A stretch of 7,817 bases of DNA from Streptosporangiaceae bacterium (GTDB taxonomy: Bacteria > Actinomycetota > Actinomycetes > Streptosporangiales > Streptosporangiaceae): NCBI GenBank assembly GCA_030041195.1, contig JASHOI010000218.1, positions 1 through 7,817 of the forward strand, given 5' to 3'. Numbering within the stretch: the first letter of the stretch is position 1; each line of letters opens with the position of its first letter. A program made the position numbers and the translations under genes. Under the pieces are notes generated by a model. It had not been told where the DNA came from. It did not search any database and was given only the letters and a program-made list of their open reading frames with translations. Shown piece by piece: positions 1 through 7,232 of this stretch.

Positions 1-1584
1 GACGCCCTGCCGGACGGCGAGCCTGCCCCGGCCACGGTGCCGGAGGTGCTCGACGCCGGGTTCACCCGCAAGTACGCCAGCCCCGGCGCGACCGGGTTCG
101 CTGGCGGCGGCCCGCTGGACGTCATGCTGCCGGGTTGCGATCTTGCCTGGCATGCCGCGCAGGCCCGCCGCCGCGGCCTGGCCACGCTGTCAGACAACGA
201 GCTGTGCGGTGTGATCGGGTCGGCCCGCAAGCTGGGCTCGTGGGCGGCCGAGCTGGAACTGGCCGCGATCACCGACCTCGACGCCCGCCGCGCGGGCCCC
301 GGTGGCCAGCCCGGCGAGCACGTGGCCGAGGAAGTCGCGGCCGTACTCACCTTGACCCCGCGCTCCGCCGACGACCGCCTCGGCCTGGGCCGCAACCTCG
401 CCTGCCTGCCGCAGACCAGGGCGTTGCTGGCCGCGGGGATTATCGACCACGACCGGGCCGAGGTGATCGCCGATGCGCTGGCCGTCCTGGACGCCGCCGA
501 TGCCGCCATCGTGGAAAACCAGGTCACCCCCAGGGCCGGCGACAAGACCACCGGGGAGTTGCGCGCCGCCTGCCAGCGCGCCATCAAGGCCTACGATCCC
601 GAAGCCGCCAAGAAGCGCCGCGAGCGGGCCGAGAAGGACGCCCGGGTGGAATGCTGGGCCGAGGCCGCCGGGACCTCCGCCATCGCCGGGCGCGACCTCG
701 CTCCGGCCGGCGTGATCGCCGCCGACAAGACCCTCGATGCCGACGCACGCTGGCTGCGCTCCCACGGCATGCCCGGCAGCCACGACCAGCGCCGTGCCGC
801 CGCGTTCCTCGCCCGCCTCACCAACCGGCCCCTCACCACGTTGCTCCCCGAGCCGAGTGCCACACCCGCCACCGGCTCCCCCGCCACACCAGCACCCGGC
901 ACCGCCAACCCGACGCCCGGCACTGCCGGTCCACCCGCTGCACCCGGGTGGACCGGCGGGCTGGCCGGGACGGTGAACCTGACCATGCCCGCCTCGGCGT
1001 GGCTCGGCATGTCCGACGCCCCCGGCGAGGCCGGCGGGCCGGGCGCTCTGGACGCCGACACCTGCCGCGACCTGGCCACCGCGCTCGCCGCCAACCCGGC
1101 CACCCGCTGGTGCGTCACCGTGGTCGACCGGCGAGGCTGTCCAGTGGCCCATGGCTGCGCCCGAGGTGGGCCCGGCCCGCCCGGGAGCACTCGCGACGGA
1201 CCCGGTTCACCTGGCACCGGCCAAGCCGCCTGGCTCACCACGGTGAAGATCTGCCCGATCGAAACCGGGACCTGCCAGCACCGGCGCGAATCCGCCGGAT
1301 ACCAGCCCTCGAACATGCTGCGGCACATCATCAAGATGCGCAGCCCGCGGTGTGGCTTCCCCGGCTGCCGGCGGCCCGCGGTCCGCTGCGACGACGACCA
1401 CACCGTCCCGTACGACAAAGGCGGACGGACGTGTGAGTGTAATCTTTATCCGCTCTGTCGCCGGCATCACCAGGCGAAGCAGGCACCCGGCTGGCGGCTC
1501 GACCAGCCCGAACCGGGCACCCTGATCTGGACCCTGCCCAGCGGCAGGACCTATACGCGCACCACCGAGCCCTACCCGGCCTAG
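1..1584 (+). CDS. DUF222 / HNH endonuclease-like protein (13E12-type), 5' end outside window
   Basis: The frame is open from base 1. A GTG at 37 would give 515 residues, but it has no ribosome binding site and coding-like sequence continues upstream, so the true start probably lies left of the window. Numbering from 37: residues about 30-270 are the helical, Ala/Arg-rich DUF222 region; about 271-306 is a Pro/Thr/Ala/Gly linker; about 307-415 is a second DUF222-associated part, broken by a Gly/Pro-rich loop (376-396); 436-480 is the HNH domain. The HNH domain shows C439-x4-C444, Asp454-His455, C466, Asn469, C474 and His477-His478, so both the metal-binding and the nuclease residues appear intact. 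Members of this family are multi-copy in actinomycete genomes (13E12 repeats of mycobacteria) and are thought to act as DNA nucleases; their physiological role is not established. The gene is convergent with the epoxide hydrolase, 20 bases apart. The family call is firm; activity is inferred. Confidence 0.9.
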   Translation, partial: DALPDGEPAPATVPEVLDAGFTRKYASPGATGFAGGGPLDVMLPGCDLAWHAAQARRRGLATLSDNELCGVIGSARKLGSWAAELELAAITDLDARRAGPGGQPGEHVAEEVAAVLTLTPRSADDRLGLGRNLACLPQTRALLAAGIIDHDRAEVIADALAVLDAADAAIVENQVTPRAGDKTTGELRAACQRAIKAYDPEAAKKRRERAEKDARVECWAEAAGTSAIAGRDLAPAGVIAADKTLDADARWLRSHGMPGSHDQRRAAAFLARLTNRPLTTLLPEPSATPATGSPATPAPGTANPTPGTAGPPAAPGWTGGLAGTVNLTMPASAWLGMSDAPGEAGGPGALDADTCRDLATALAANPATRWCVTVVDRRGCPVAHGCARGGPGPPGSTRDGPGSPGTGQAAWLTTVKICPIETGTCQHRRESAGYQPSNMLRHIIKMRSPRCGFPGCRRPAVRCDDDHTVPYDKGGRTCECNLYPLCRRHHQAKQAPGWRLDQPEPGTLIWTLPSGRTYTRTTEPYPA

Positions 1585-1604
1585 GTGCGAACCGCCGCTG
1601 TCTT

Positions 1605-2747
1605 TCAGCCGAGGTTGGCGAAGAACTCCCGCAGGTCCGCGACGACCAGGTCCGGGTCGGTGGTGTAGGCGAAGTGGCCGCCGCGGTCGAACTCGGTGTA
1701 CCGGACGATGTTGTTGGCCCGTTCGGCGAACGTCCGGATCGTCCGGAAGTCCTGCGGGAACACCGCGACCGCCGTCGGTACCTTGTTCGGCGCGTCCCGG
1801 TAGCCTGCCCCGCTGTGCGCGTCCTCGTAGTATTGCCGGGCGCTGGAGACGCCGGTCCGGGTGAACCAGTAAATGCTCACGTGGGTCAGGTAGCTGTCCA
1901 CGTCGAGGTAGCCGGCGAACTCGCCCCAGCCGGTCCACAGCTCGGCATTCCAGGCCAGCTGGCCGACGGGCGAGTCGGTCAGCGCGTAACCCAGCGTCTG
2001 CGGCCGGGTCTGCTGGATCTTCTGATATCCCGCCTTGCTCTGGAAATCCGCGGTCGTTCCGGTCAGGCTCTGCCTGTCCGCATCGGACAGCGCGGCCACC
2101 TCGGCCGGGTCGCCGGACGCGAACGCGAAGATCTGCAGCAGATGCACGCCGATCAGCCCGTCCGGCGCGAGGATGCCGAGCTCCCGGCCCACCAGCGCGC
2201 CCGTGTCGCCGCCGGCCGCACCCCAGCGCTGGTACCCCAGCAGCGCCATCAGCGACGCGAACGCCCTCGCCATCCGGGCGCTGTCCCAGCCCGGTTCGGT
2301 GGTTGGGCCGGAGAAGCCGTAGCCGGGCAGGGACGGCACCACCACGTGGAACGCGCGAGACGGGTCGCCGCCGTGCTTGCGTGGGTCGGTGAGCGGGCCG
2401 ATCATCCCGGCGAACTCCAGGACCGAGCCCGGCCAGCCGTGCAGGAGCAGCAGCGGCAGCGCGCCCGGTTCGGCCGACCGGACGTGCAGGAAGTGGATGT
2501 TCTGCCCGTCGATGGTCGTGGTGTACTGGGGGATCTCGTTGAGCCGGGCCTCGTGTGCGCGCCAGTCGTAGCCGGTGCGCCAGCGCTCGGCCAGCCGCTT
2601 CACCACTTCGAGCGGCATGCCGTACTCGGTGCCCGCGCCGGTTACCTCGTCCGGCCACCGGGTGGCGGCCAGCCGGGCGGCCAGGTCGTCGATATCGCTC
2701 TGCGGAATCTCGATGCGGAACGGCTTTATCTCTGCTGATGTCGTCAT
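1605..2747 (-). CDS. Epoxide hydrolase, EHN-type alpha/beta hydrolase
   Basis: A complete 380-residue protein with an ATG start; a GAGGG purine run lies almost directly before it, which is close for a ribosome binding site. Residues about 7-115 form the N-terminal EHN region that precedes the alpha/beta-hydrolase fold in microsomal-type epoxide hydrolases. Visible motifs are the oxyanion-hole HGWPGS at 103-108, the nucleophile elbow GGDTG with Asp181, a lid segment SARQYYE with Tyr306/Tyr307 as candidate epoxide-activating tyrosine, the acid position in FPQD (Asp333) and the catalytic GGHFA His358. By family knowledge, Asp181 attacks the epoxide carbon to form an ester that water then hydrolyses to a vicinal diol. 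No signal peptide is visible, so it should be cytosolic. The natural substrate cannot be read from sequence; xenobiotic epoxides or a metabolic intermediate are both possible. Length is normal for the bacterial family. The gene is monocistronic in the window. Confidence 0.93.
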   Translation of the reverse strand: MTTSAEIKPFRIEIPQSDIDDLAARLAATRWPDEVTGAGTEYGMPLEVVKRLAERWRTGYDWRAHEARLNEIPQYTTTIDGQNIHFLHVRSAEPGALPLLLLHGWPGSVLEFAGMIGPLTDPRKHGGDPSRAFHVVVPSLPGYGFSGPTTEPGWDSARMARAFASLMALLGYQRWGAAGGDTGALVGRELGILAPDGLIGVHLLQIFAFASGDPAEVAALSDADRQSLTGTTADFQSKAGYQKIQQTRPQTLGYALTDSPVGQLAWNAELWTGWGEFAGYLDVDSYLTHVSIYWFTRTGVSSARQYYEDAHSGAGYRDAPNKVPTAVAVFPQDFRTIRTFAERANNIVRYTEFDRGGHFAYTTDPDLVVADLREFFANLG

Positions 2748-2770
2748 GCCCTCACGCTAGAGATCATTCC

Positions 2771-2785
2771 GGACAGCTTCTGTCC
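2771..2785. promoter_or_regulatory. Perfect 6+3+6 dyad upstream of epoxide hydrolase, candidate operator
   Basis: GGACAG-CTT-CTGTCC is a perfect inverted repeat ending 24 bases before the epoxide hydrolase ATG. On the minus strand this is where promoter or early-transcript sequence would lie. Its size and position suit a dimeric repressor such as a TetR-family protein, but no regulator gene is present nearby and no clear -35/-10 pair can be assigned. The dyad is seen directly; its role is inferred. Confidence 0.4.
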
Positions 2786-3016
2786 TAAAGTCCCGCAGGC
2801 TTCGAGCCGTGTTGGACACCTCTGCCTGACTGCCGAAATCCCTGGCGCTGCTGCAGGCCGGCTGCGGCGCCGCATCGCCGCGGCGAAGCCAGACCGCCAG
2901 AGCCGATCGTCCAAGCACCTCCGTCACTGAGAACTCTCGCCTCGCCATCGGTTCTTGCGCCGATCGGCTTGTCAGCACCGTAAACCGGGCGAACCGGGCA
3001 GCATTTTCCGGGTTCG

Positions 3017-3042
3017 GCCGACGGTCGGCGCACACGAGTGTG
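3017..3042. repeat. Two adjacent perfect dyads
   Basis: GCCGAC-G-GTCGGC (3017-3029) and CACAC-GA-GTGTG (3031-3042) are separated by a single base, about 100 bases before the HicA-like gene. They could be protein-binding half-site pairs or small RNA hairpins. Short GC dyads arise by chance in DNA of this composition, so only their adjacency is notable. Confidence 0.3.
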
Positions 3043-3115
3043 TCAGTGGCCGCTGCCAGACTCGCCTTCATGCCAAAGAGCACGGCTCTGGAGGTAGCGA
3101 CGCCACGCCTTATTA

Positions 3116-3131
3116 CTTGCTATATCTCAAG
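3116..3131. promoter_or_regulatory. 16-bp near-palindrome before HicA-like gene, candidate operator/promoter
   Basis: CTTGCTATATCTCAAG fits the symmetric pattern CTTG-nn-ATAT-nn-CAAG, with 12 of 16 positions symmetric. It lies in an unusually A/T-rich patch (about 3109-3138) of an otherwise GC-rich region and ends 13 bases before the GTG start. The ribosome binding site follows immediately. Overlap of a symmetric site with the promoter/leader of a small two-gene unit whose second product has a helix-turn-helix is the usual arrangement for autorepression. TATTAC at 3111-3116 or CTATAT at 3120-3125 could serve as -10, but no convincing -35 is present. Confidence 0.5.
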
Positions 3132-3144
3132 GAAAAGAGGTACT

Positions 3145-3414
3145 GTGGACACCGGGGAGACTGACCGGCCAGGGCGAGAGGTGTCGAAGGAGCACCGTGA
3201 GGTGATCGAGCACTTAATCGACAGCCAGGGCTGGAGATACGAGCTGCCAAGTGGCGGCGGGTATCCGAGGCTCTACCCGGCCGATGCCACGCAGGCACCG
3301 ATCAGGGTGCCGAAGACAGGACACAGCCGGGGGCATGCGTTCAGCAACTGGATCGCGGACATCCGCCGCAAAGGCGGCCATTGGCCTCCCGGCCGGTGTA
3401 CCGGCCAAGAGTAG
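3145..3414 (+). CDS. Small HicA-like protein, putative toxin of a two-gene module
   Basis: With GTG at 3145 this is 89 residues. That start is chosen because AAGAGG lies 4 bases upstream; a second in-frame GTG at 3181 (77 residues) is the alternative and begins right at the conserved-looking part. Visible features are helix 1 (about 14-28), a Gly29-Trp30 turn, a strand pair around SGGGYPRLYPAD (36-47), a PIRVP strand (52-56), and a final helix (about 64-76) ending in KGGHWPP. This helix-GW-strand-strand-helix order resembles HicA mRNA interferases (double-stranded-RNA-binding-like fold). The usual HicA catalytic His of the G-S/G-H-H segment is not obvious; Tyr40 stands about there. RNA cleavage is therefore unproven. 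The next gene starts 55 bases downstream on the same strand, which supports a co-transcribed pair. The coding call is good; the HicA relation is a fold-level inference. Confidence 0.7.
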   Translation: MDTGETDRPGREVSKEHREVIEHLIDSQGWRYELPSGGGYPRLYPADATQAPIRVPKTGHSRGHAFSNWIADIRRKGGHWPPGRCTGQE

Positions 3415-3469
3415 GGATCGTCGGCAGGAAGAACAGGACCGAAGAAGCCAGGGAAGGAATGTAAGCGGC

Positions 3470-3991
3470 ATGCCTGCGTGTGCGGACTGGTACAGCGTTT
3501 ATTTCGAGACCCGGGCGCCGGCCGGTGCCGCGGTGGCCGCTGACCAGAACGCAGCTGACGCGCTCATGGACCTGCTTGTCGACAACTCCGGCACGGTGTC
3601 CGCCAGCCGTACGTCGTGGGGCGCAACGGTTAGTGTGCAGGCTTACGATGCCCGAGAGGCGGCCGACACCGGCGTTGCGCTGATTCAGCGAATGGCTGTC
3701 AAGGCCGGTATGCCGCCGTGGCCATCGGTTCGCGCCGAGGCAGTACGTCAGGACGTGCTGGATGAGGACAATGCCCGTCCGACGCTGCCCGAGCTTGTGT
3801 CCGCTCCGGAAGCCGCCGAGATCCTCGGCGTTTCGCCGCAACGGGTCCACGAACTCGCCAGCAATCCGGGTTTCCCCGAGCCGATGTACGACCTGCGGAC
3901 CGGCCGACTCTGGCTGAAGAGCGCTATCAGTGCTTACGCAAGGCGACGACAGCGCACACCAGGACGCCCGCGTAAGACTGCGGCGTCGTGA
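3470..3991 (+). CDS. Two-domain protein with C-terminal helix-turn-helix, putative antitoxin/regulator
   Basis: The ATG at 3470 gives 173 residues; GGGAAGG lies 12 bases upstream, a slightly long spacing. The frame is open further left, to 3251, but that stretch overlaps the HicA-like gene. Residues about 6-98 look like a small alpha/beta domain: strand WYSVYFETR, helix 22-40, two strands about 41-59, helix 62-80, strand 86-96. Residues about 108-160 form a helix-turn-helix of the AlpA/MerR-like type (SAPEAAEILGVSPQRVHELA, followed by a wing and the LWLKSAI segment). The tail 163-169 (TPGRPRK) is basic with an AT-hook-like GRP core. Such a layout, a partner-binding N-terminal domain plus a DNA-binding C-terminus, matches HicB-type antitoxins that neutralise HicA and repress their own operon, but I cannot identify the N-terminal domain by motif. 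The most likely DNA target is the near-palindrome at 3116-3131. The alternative is a stand-alone regulator. Confidence 0.75.
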   Translation: MPACADWYSVYFETRAPAGAAVAADQNAADALMDLLVDNSGTVSASRTSWGATVSVQAYDAREAADTGVALIQRMAVKAGMPPWPSVRAEAVRQDVLDEDNARPTLPELVSAPEAAEILGVSPQRVHELASNPGFPEPMYDLRTGRLWLKSAISAYARRRQRTPGRPRKTAAS

Positions 3992-4074
3992 AGCCGTTCC
4001 ACGAGCGGCCGGATCCGGTAATGGACGCGCAGCAGCGTCATGCCGTGCTCGAGCGGACGGCTCCGGCTTCCCAC

Positions 4075-4106
4075 GAGCCCATCTGTGTACTGACCCGAGT
4101 GGGCTC
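4075..4106. terminator. Candidate hairpin between convergent genes
   Basis: GAGCCCA (4075-4081) and TGGGCTC (4100-4106) are perfect 7-bp complementary arms with an 18-base loop. They lie 5 bases beyond the stop codon of the dehydrogenase-like gene and 84 bases beyond the HTH gene, in the 119-base convergent gap. There is no T tract on either strand and the loop is long, so at best this is a bidirectional actinomycete-type terminator. Confidence 0.3.
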
Positions 4107-4110
4107 AGCG

Positions 4111-5577
4111 CTAGGTCTGGATGATGATGGTCCGGCTGTCCAGGTAGTCGTGGAGTATGCCGGGTCCCCAGTGGGACGGCTGGGGTGGCCCGAACGGGAG
4201 TGTGGTGTCGTACACGGTGTAGGAGTTGACCCACACGGTGTCGGCGTGGACGATCGACGCTGCCAGGCGGGCCTTGGTCACGTCGCTGGTCCATACGCCC
4301 GCGGCGCCGCCGCGGGTGCCGCTCGTTACTGGCGCGGCGATTTCGCGGAGGTCAGTGAACGGCAGGACGGGCAGTACCGGGCCGGTGATGTCCGCGGCGG
4401 CCAGCGTTGCCTCAGGGGTGATCCCGGTGAGCACGGTTGGCTCGATGAAATAGCCGGGCCCTGGAGGGCTGCCGCCGCCGGCCGCGACGTCGGCCCCGGT
4501 GGCCAGGGCGGAGGCCAGGTAGTCCTGGGTGCGGTGAAAATGATCGGAGGAAACCAGCGGGCCCAGCTGCGAGGCCGGGTCGAGGGCAGGGCCGACGGTA
4601 AGATGGCCGGCCTTCTCGGCCAGGCCGGCAGCCACCTCGGCGTAGATGTCCTTCTCCGCATAGAGCACGGCGCCCGTGGTGCAGGTCTGGAAGTGGCTGA
4701 AGAACCCGGCCCGGGCTGCCTGGGCGATTGCCTGGCCGATGTCTGCGTCGCGGCAGATGACCAGCGCTGCCCTGCCGCCAATGCGCAGCGCCGCCTTCCC
4801 GGGGTATGCGGATGCTGCCTGGGCGAGCTGCCGGCCGACCTCGGCGCACCCGGTGAAGGTGACCCTGTCCACCTGGGGGCTGGTGATCAGCCGGACCGCC
4901 GTATCGGCGGGCCCGGTCACGACGTTGACAACGCCGTCAGGGATACCGGCCTGCTGGCACAGTTCGCCGAGCCGCAGTGCTGACAGCGGTGTCTGCTCGG
5001 CCGGCTTGAGGACGACGGCGGAACCGGCCGCGATGGCCGGGGCGAGCTGCCACACCGCCATCAGCAGCGGGAACGCCCATGGCACGACCACGCCGACCAC
5101 CCCGGCCGGGGCCAGCACCGGGTAGGCCATCATCCCCGGCCCCGGTGCCGGCGCCGCCGAGTCGGAGGTTGCGGCACTGCTGGCCCAGCCCGCGACCCGG
5201 CGCAGCACGTCCGCGGCCAGCGCGACGTCACGGGACCGGACGACCGCGAGCGGTTTGCCGCTGTCCACGGCCTCCGTCACCGCGAGCTCGCCGGCGTGTT
5301 CCTCGATGAGGCCGGCCAGCCGCAGGAGCATGTCGCCGCGTTCGGTGGGTGTGGTCAGCTGCCAGATGCCGTCGTCGAACGCCTGGCGCGCTGCCGCCAC
5401 AGCACGGTCGACGTCCGTCTCGTTGCCGGCCGGCACACGGGCTATTTCCTTCTCGGTCGCCGGGTCGGTCACCGGGATGTCAGCTCCGGATGCGGCCGGT
5501 TCCCACCGGCCCCCGATCAGCATCATGCGCGCACCGCCGCCCGGCACGGCGACGCCCGCGTGCGGATCAGTCATCAT
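4111..5577 (-). CDS. Aldehyde dehydrogenase homologue with altered active site (probable pseudoenzyme)
   Basis: The ATG at 5577 is chosen because GGAGGAAG (5585-5592) lies 7 bases before it; the longer GTG start at 5613 would place that site inside the gene. The product is 488 residues, normal length for NAD(P)-dependent aldehyde dehydrogenases, and the whole fold can be followed. The cofactor segment VLKPAEQTP (189-197, with Lys191 and Glu194) is kept, and the nucleophile is present as FQTCTTG with Cys299. However, the oxyanion Asn of PWNFPL is Ala168, the general-base Glu of LELGGK is Arg265 in LRIGGR, the FTGS serine is Cys244, the EEIFGPV segment is ADITGPV (Asp396, Thr398), and the C-terminal PFGG-K-SG motif is replaced after PFG at 461-463. 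Ordinary aldehyde oxidation is therefore doubtful. No stop or frameshift interrupts it, so it looks maintained. It lies 125 bases downstream of the exporter on the same strand. Confidence 0.92.
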   Translation of the reverse strand: MMTDPHAGVAVPGGGARMMLIGGRWEPAASGADIPVTDPATEKEIARVPAGNETDVDRAVAAARQAFDDGIWQLTTPTERGDMLLRLAGLIEEHAGELAVTEAVDSGKPLAVVRSRDVALAADVLRRVAGWASSAATSDSAAPAPGPGMMAYPVLAPAGVVGVVVPWAFPLLMAVWQLAPAIAAGSAVVLKPAEQTPLSALRLGELCQQAGIPDGVVNVVTGPADTAVRLITSPQVDRVTFTGCAEVGRQLAQAASAYPGKAALRIGGRAALVICRDADIGQAIAQAARAGFFSHFQTCTTGAVLYAEKDIYAEVAAGLAEKAGHLTVGPALDPASQLGPLVSSDHFHRTQDYLASALATGADVAAGGGSPPGPGYFIEPTVLTGITPEATLAAADITGPVLPVLPFTDLREIAAPVTSGTRGGAAGVWTSDVTKARLAASIVHADTVWVNSYTVYDTTLPFGPPQPSHWGPGILHDYLDSRTIIIQT

Positions 5578-5702
5578 GCCGGAACTTCCTCCGGGCTGGG
5601 TCATCGTCGGCACCGGATCGGGTGGGCCATGCCGACCATCACCACACTAGCCACCGGCGCACCGGGCCGGTTCCTCGACGCCGCATGGGTCACCGCCGGC
5701 GG

Positions 5703-7232
5703 TTACGCTGCTCCGCGCGAGCGCGGCAGCACCAGCAGGGCCACGACGGCACCGGCCACGGCAACTGCGGCGCCTGCCAGCAGCCCCAGGTGCATTCCGC
5801 TGACGAATGCCAAGCGGGCCGCCTGGGCGATCAGATGACCGAGGGGGCCGCCGACCCTCGCCGACGCGCCGAGCGCGCCACCAACCGATCCGCGCGCGGT
5901 CCGCAACACCCCGGCCGGAACGTGGTGCAACGCGAGCCGACGGGTGACGGTGCCCTGGTAACGGATGCTGAACAGGCTGCCCATCACGGCCACCCCCAGG
6001 GCGCCGCCGGTCTGGAGCACGAGCTCGTTGGTGGCCGACCCGACGCCTGCATGACGGCGTGGCACCGCGCCGATCACTGAGGCCGTGGCTGACGGGATGA
6101 CCAGGCCGGCCCCGCCGCCGATCATGACCTGGGCCACGACGATTCCGCCGTAGCCGGTGGATACCGTCGAGCCCGAGATCAGCCACAGGCTGCCGGCGAG
6201 GATCAGCAACCCGGCGGCGAGCGTCAGTTTGCCGCCCGCCACGCGGACGGTGAGCGGGGAAGCGACAGAGACGACGGCGGCCGTGCCTGCAATGGGAAGT
6301 TCCCGTATTCCGGCTTGCAGTGCGTTGTGACCCAGGACGAACTGAATGAACAGCGCCAGCAGCAATGTGGAGCCGAACAGCGCGAACATGCCCAGCCCCA
6401 GCGGGATAGCCGCCCCGGAGAAGCGCCGTTCCCTGAAGAAACCCAGGTTCAGCATCGGATGCGGGCTGAGCCGCTCCCAGCCAACAAAACCACCGAGGGC
6501 CGCGAGCCCGGCAGCCCCGGTCCCGCTGACCAGTGCCGAGGTCCATCCCCGCGTCGGGGCCTCGATCAGCGCGAACAGCACGAGCCCGAGCGCGGCGATG
6601 GACAGCAGCGCGCCGGGCACGTCGGGGGGCCGGGCCGCCGGGTTCCTCGAGTCGGGCACCAGCGCGATCACCAAGGCCACGCCGAGCGCGGCGATCGGCA
6701 CGTCGACGAGGAACACCGATCCCCACCAGAAGTGAGTGAGCAGCAGCCCGCCAATGACCGGGCCGAGGCAGCTGCCCACCCCGGCCGTCCCTGCCCAGAC
6801 GCCGATGGCCCGCTGCCGGTCCCCCGGATCCGGGAAGATGGCCGTGATGATCGACAAGCTCGACGGAATCATCAGCGCGCCGCCGATGCCCATGCTCGCC
6901 CGGGCGGCGACGAGCGCCCCGACTGAGCCGGAGAACGCCGCCCAGGCCGACCCGGCCGCGAAAATCGCGAGCCCCGCGAGGAGGGTGCGCTTGCGCCCGA
7001 TCCGGTCCGCGAGGCTCCCGCCGGCCAGCAGCAGCCCGGCGAACACCACCACGTAGGCGGCAACGATCCATTGCAGCTGGCTCGAGGTCGCGTGCATCTG
7101 CCGCACCAGAGTCGGCAGCGCAACAACGAGCACGCCCCGGTCCAGCGTCACGAGCAGCAGTGACACGCACAAAACGGCCAATGCGCCGCACCGTCTGGGC
7201 ACCGGGCGCCGGCCGTCTCGCGCGGCCATCAC
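5703..7232 (-). CDS. MFS transporter, DHA2 (EmrB/QacA-type) 14-helix drug exporter
   Basis: The product is 509 residues with GTG at 7232 directly followed by ATG at 7229; no clear ribosome binding site precedes either, so the exact start is uncertain by one codon. About 14 hydrophobic helices can be placed (roughly 16-40, 53-73, 84-101, 107-129, 141-163, 170-192, 205-223, 231-251, 273-296, 310-329, 335-354, 361-386, 403-424, 478-503), with a long soluble loop before the last. Motif A is textbook (GGSLADRIGRK, 71-81). Arg111 of motif B and antiporter motif C (148-162, ending GPVIGG) are present. The TM1 motif D1 is LDRGVLVVALP instead of the usual LD-T-IVNVALP, with Asp31 kept. By family, it should export hydrophobic or cationic compounds by proton antiport across the cytoplasmic membrane; the substrate is unknown. 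No adjacent TetR or MarR regulator is in the window. Confidence 0.93.
   Translation of the reverse strand: MMAARDGRRPVPRRCGALAVLCVSLLLVTLDRGVLVVALPTLVRQMHATSSQLQWIVAAYVVVFAGLLLAGGSLADRIGRKRTLLAGLAIFAAGSAWAAFSGSVGALVAARASMGIGGALMIPSSLSIITAIFPDPGDRQRAIGVWAGTAGVGSCLGPVIGGLLLTHFWWGSVFLVDVPIAALGVALVIALVPDSRNPAARPPDVPGALLSIAALGLVLFALIEAPTRGWTSALVSGTGAAGLAALGGFVGWERLSPHPMLNLGFFRERRFSGAAIPLGLGMFALFGSTLLLALFIQFVLGHNALQAGIRELPIAGTAAVVSVASPLTVRVAGGKLTLAAGLLILAGSLWLISGSTVSTGYGGIVVAQVMIGGGAGLVIPSATASVIGAVPRRHAGVGSATNELVLQTGGALGVAVMGSLFSIRYQGTVTRRLALHHVPAGVLRTARGSVGGALGASARVGGPLGHLIAQAARLAFVSGMHLGLLAGAAVAVAGAVVALLVLPRSRGAA

Larger units (their letters stand above)
2748..3144. other. Gene-poor intergenic region between divergent units
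   Basis: About 400 bases separate the minus-strand epoxide hydrolase from the plus-strand HicA-like gene. Several open frames cross it on both strands (longest about 108 codons, minus strand, 2757-3083), but none has a good ribosome binding site or a recognisable domain. It holds the 2771-2785 dyad, a 10-bp palindrome GCCGATCGGC at 2959-2968, a tandem AACCGGGC pair at 2983-2999, two adjacent dyads at 3017-3042 and the operator-like site at 3116-3131. The promoters of both flanking units must lie here. Confidence 0.6.

Noticed and set aside
1580..1625. Bidirectional terminator between the HNH gene and epoxide hydrolase
   Set aside because: Only a 4-bp GCTG/CAGC stem can be formed around the short gap, which is not enough.
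2757..3083. Minus-strand open frame of about 108 codons in the intergenic region
   Set aside because: No ribosome binding site, no recognisable domain, and unusual composition. It would also overlap the promoter regions of both flanking units.
3988..4983. Plus-strand frame starting with a GTGA overlap of the HTH gene stop
   Set aside because: The overlap looks like translational coupling, but nearly all of the frame is antisense to the dehydrogenase homologue and its product is Gly-rich shadow sequence without a domain.
5578..5613. Longer GTG start of the dehydrogenase homologue at 5613
   Set aside because: The strong GGAGGAAG site 7 bases before the ATG at 5577 would fall inside the coding region. 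The added 12 residues have no family counterpart.
5647..7191. Long minus-strand frame (514 codons) over the exporter
   Set aside because: It is an Arg/Gly-rich shadow of the real transporter frame, which has clear MFS motifs and helices.
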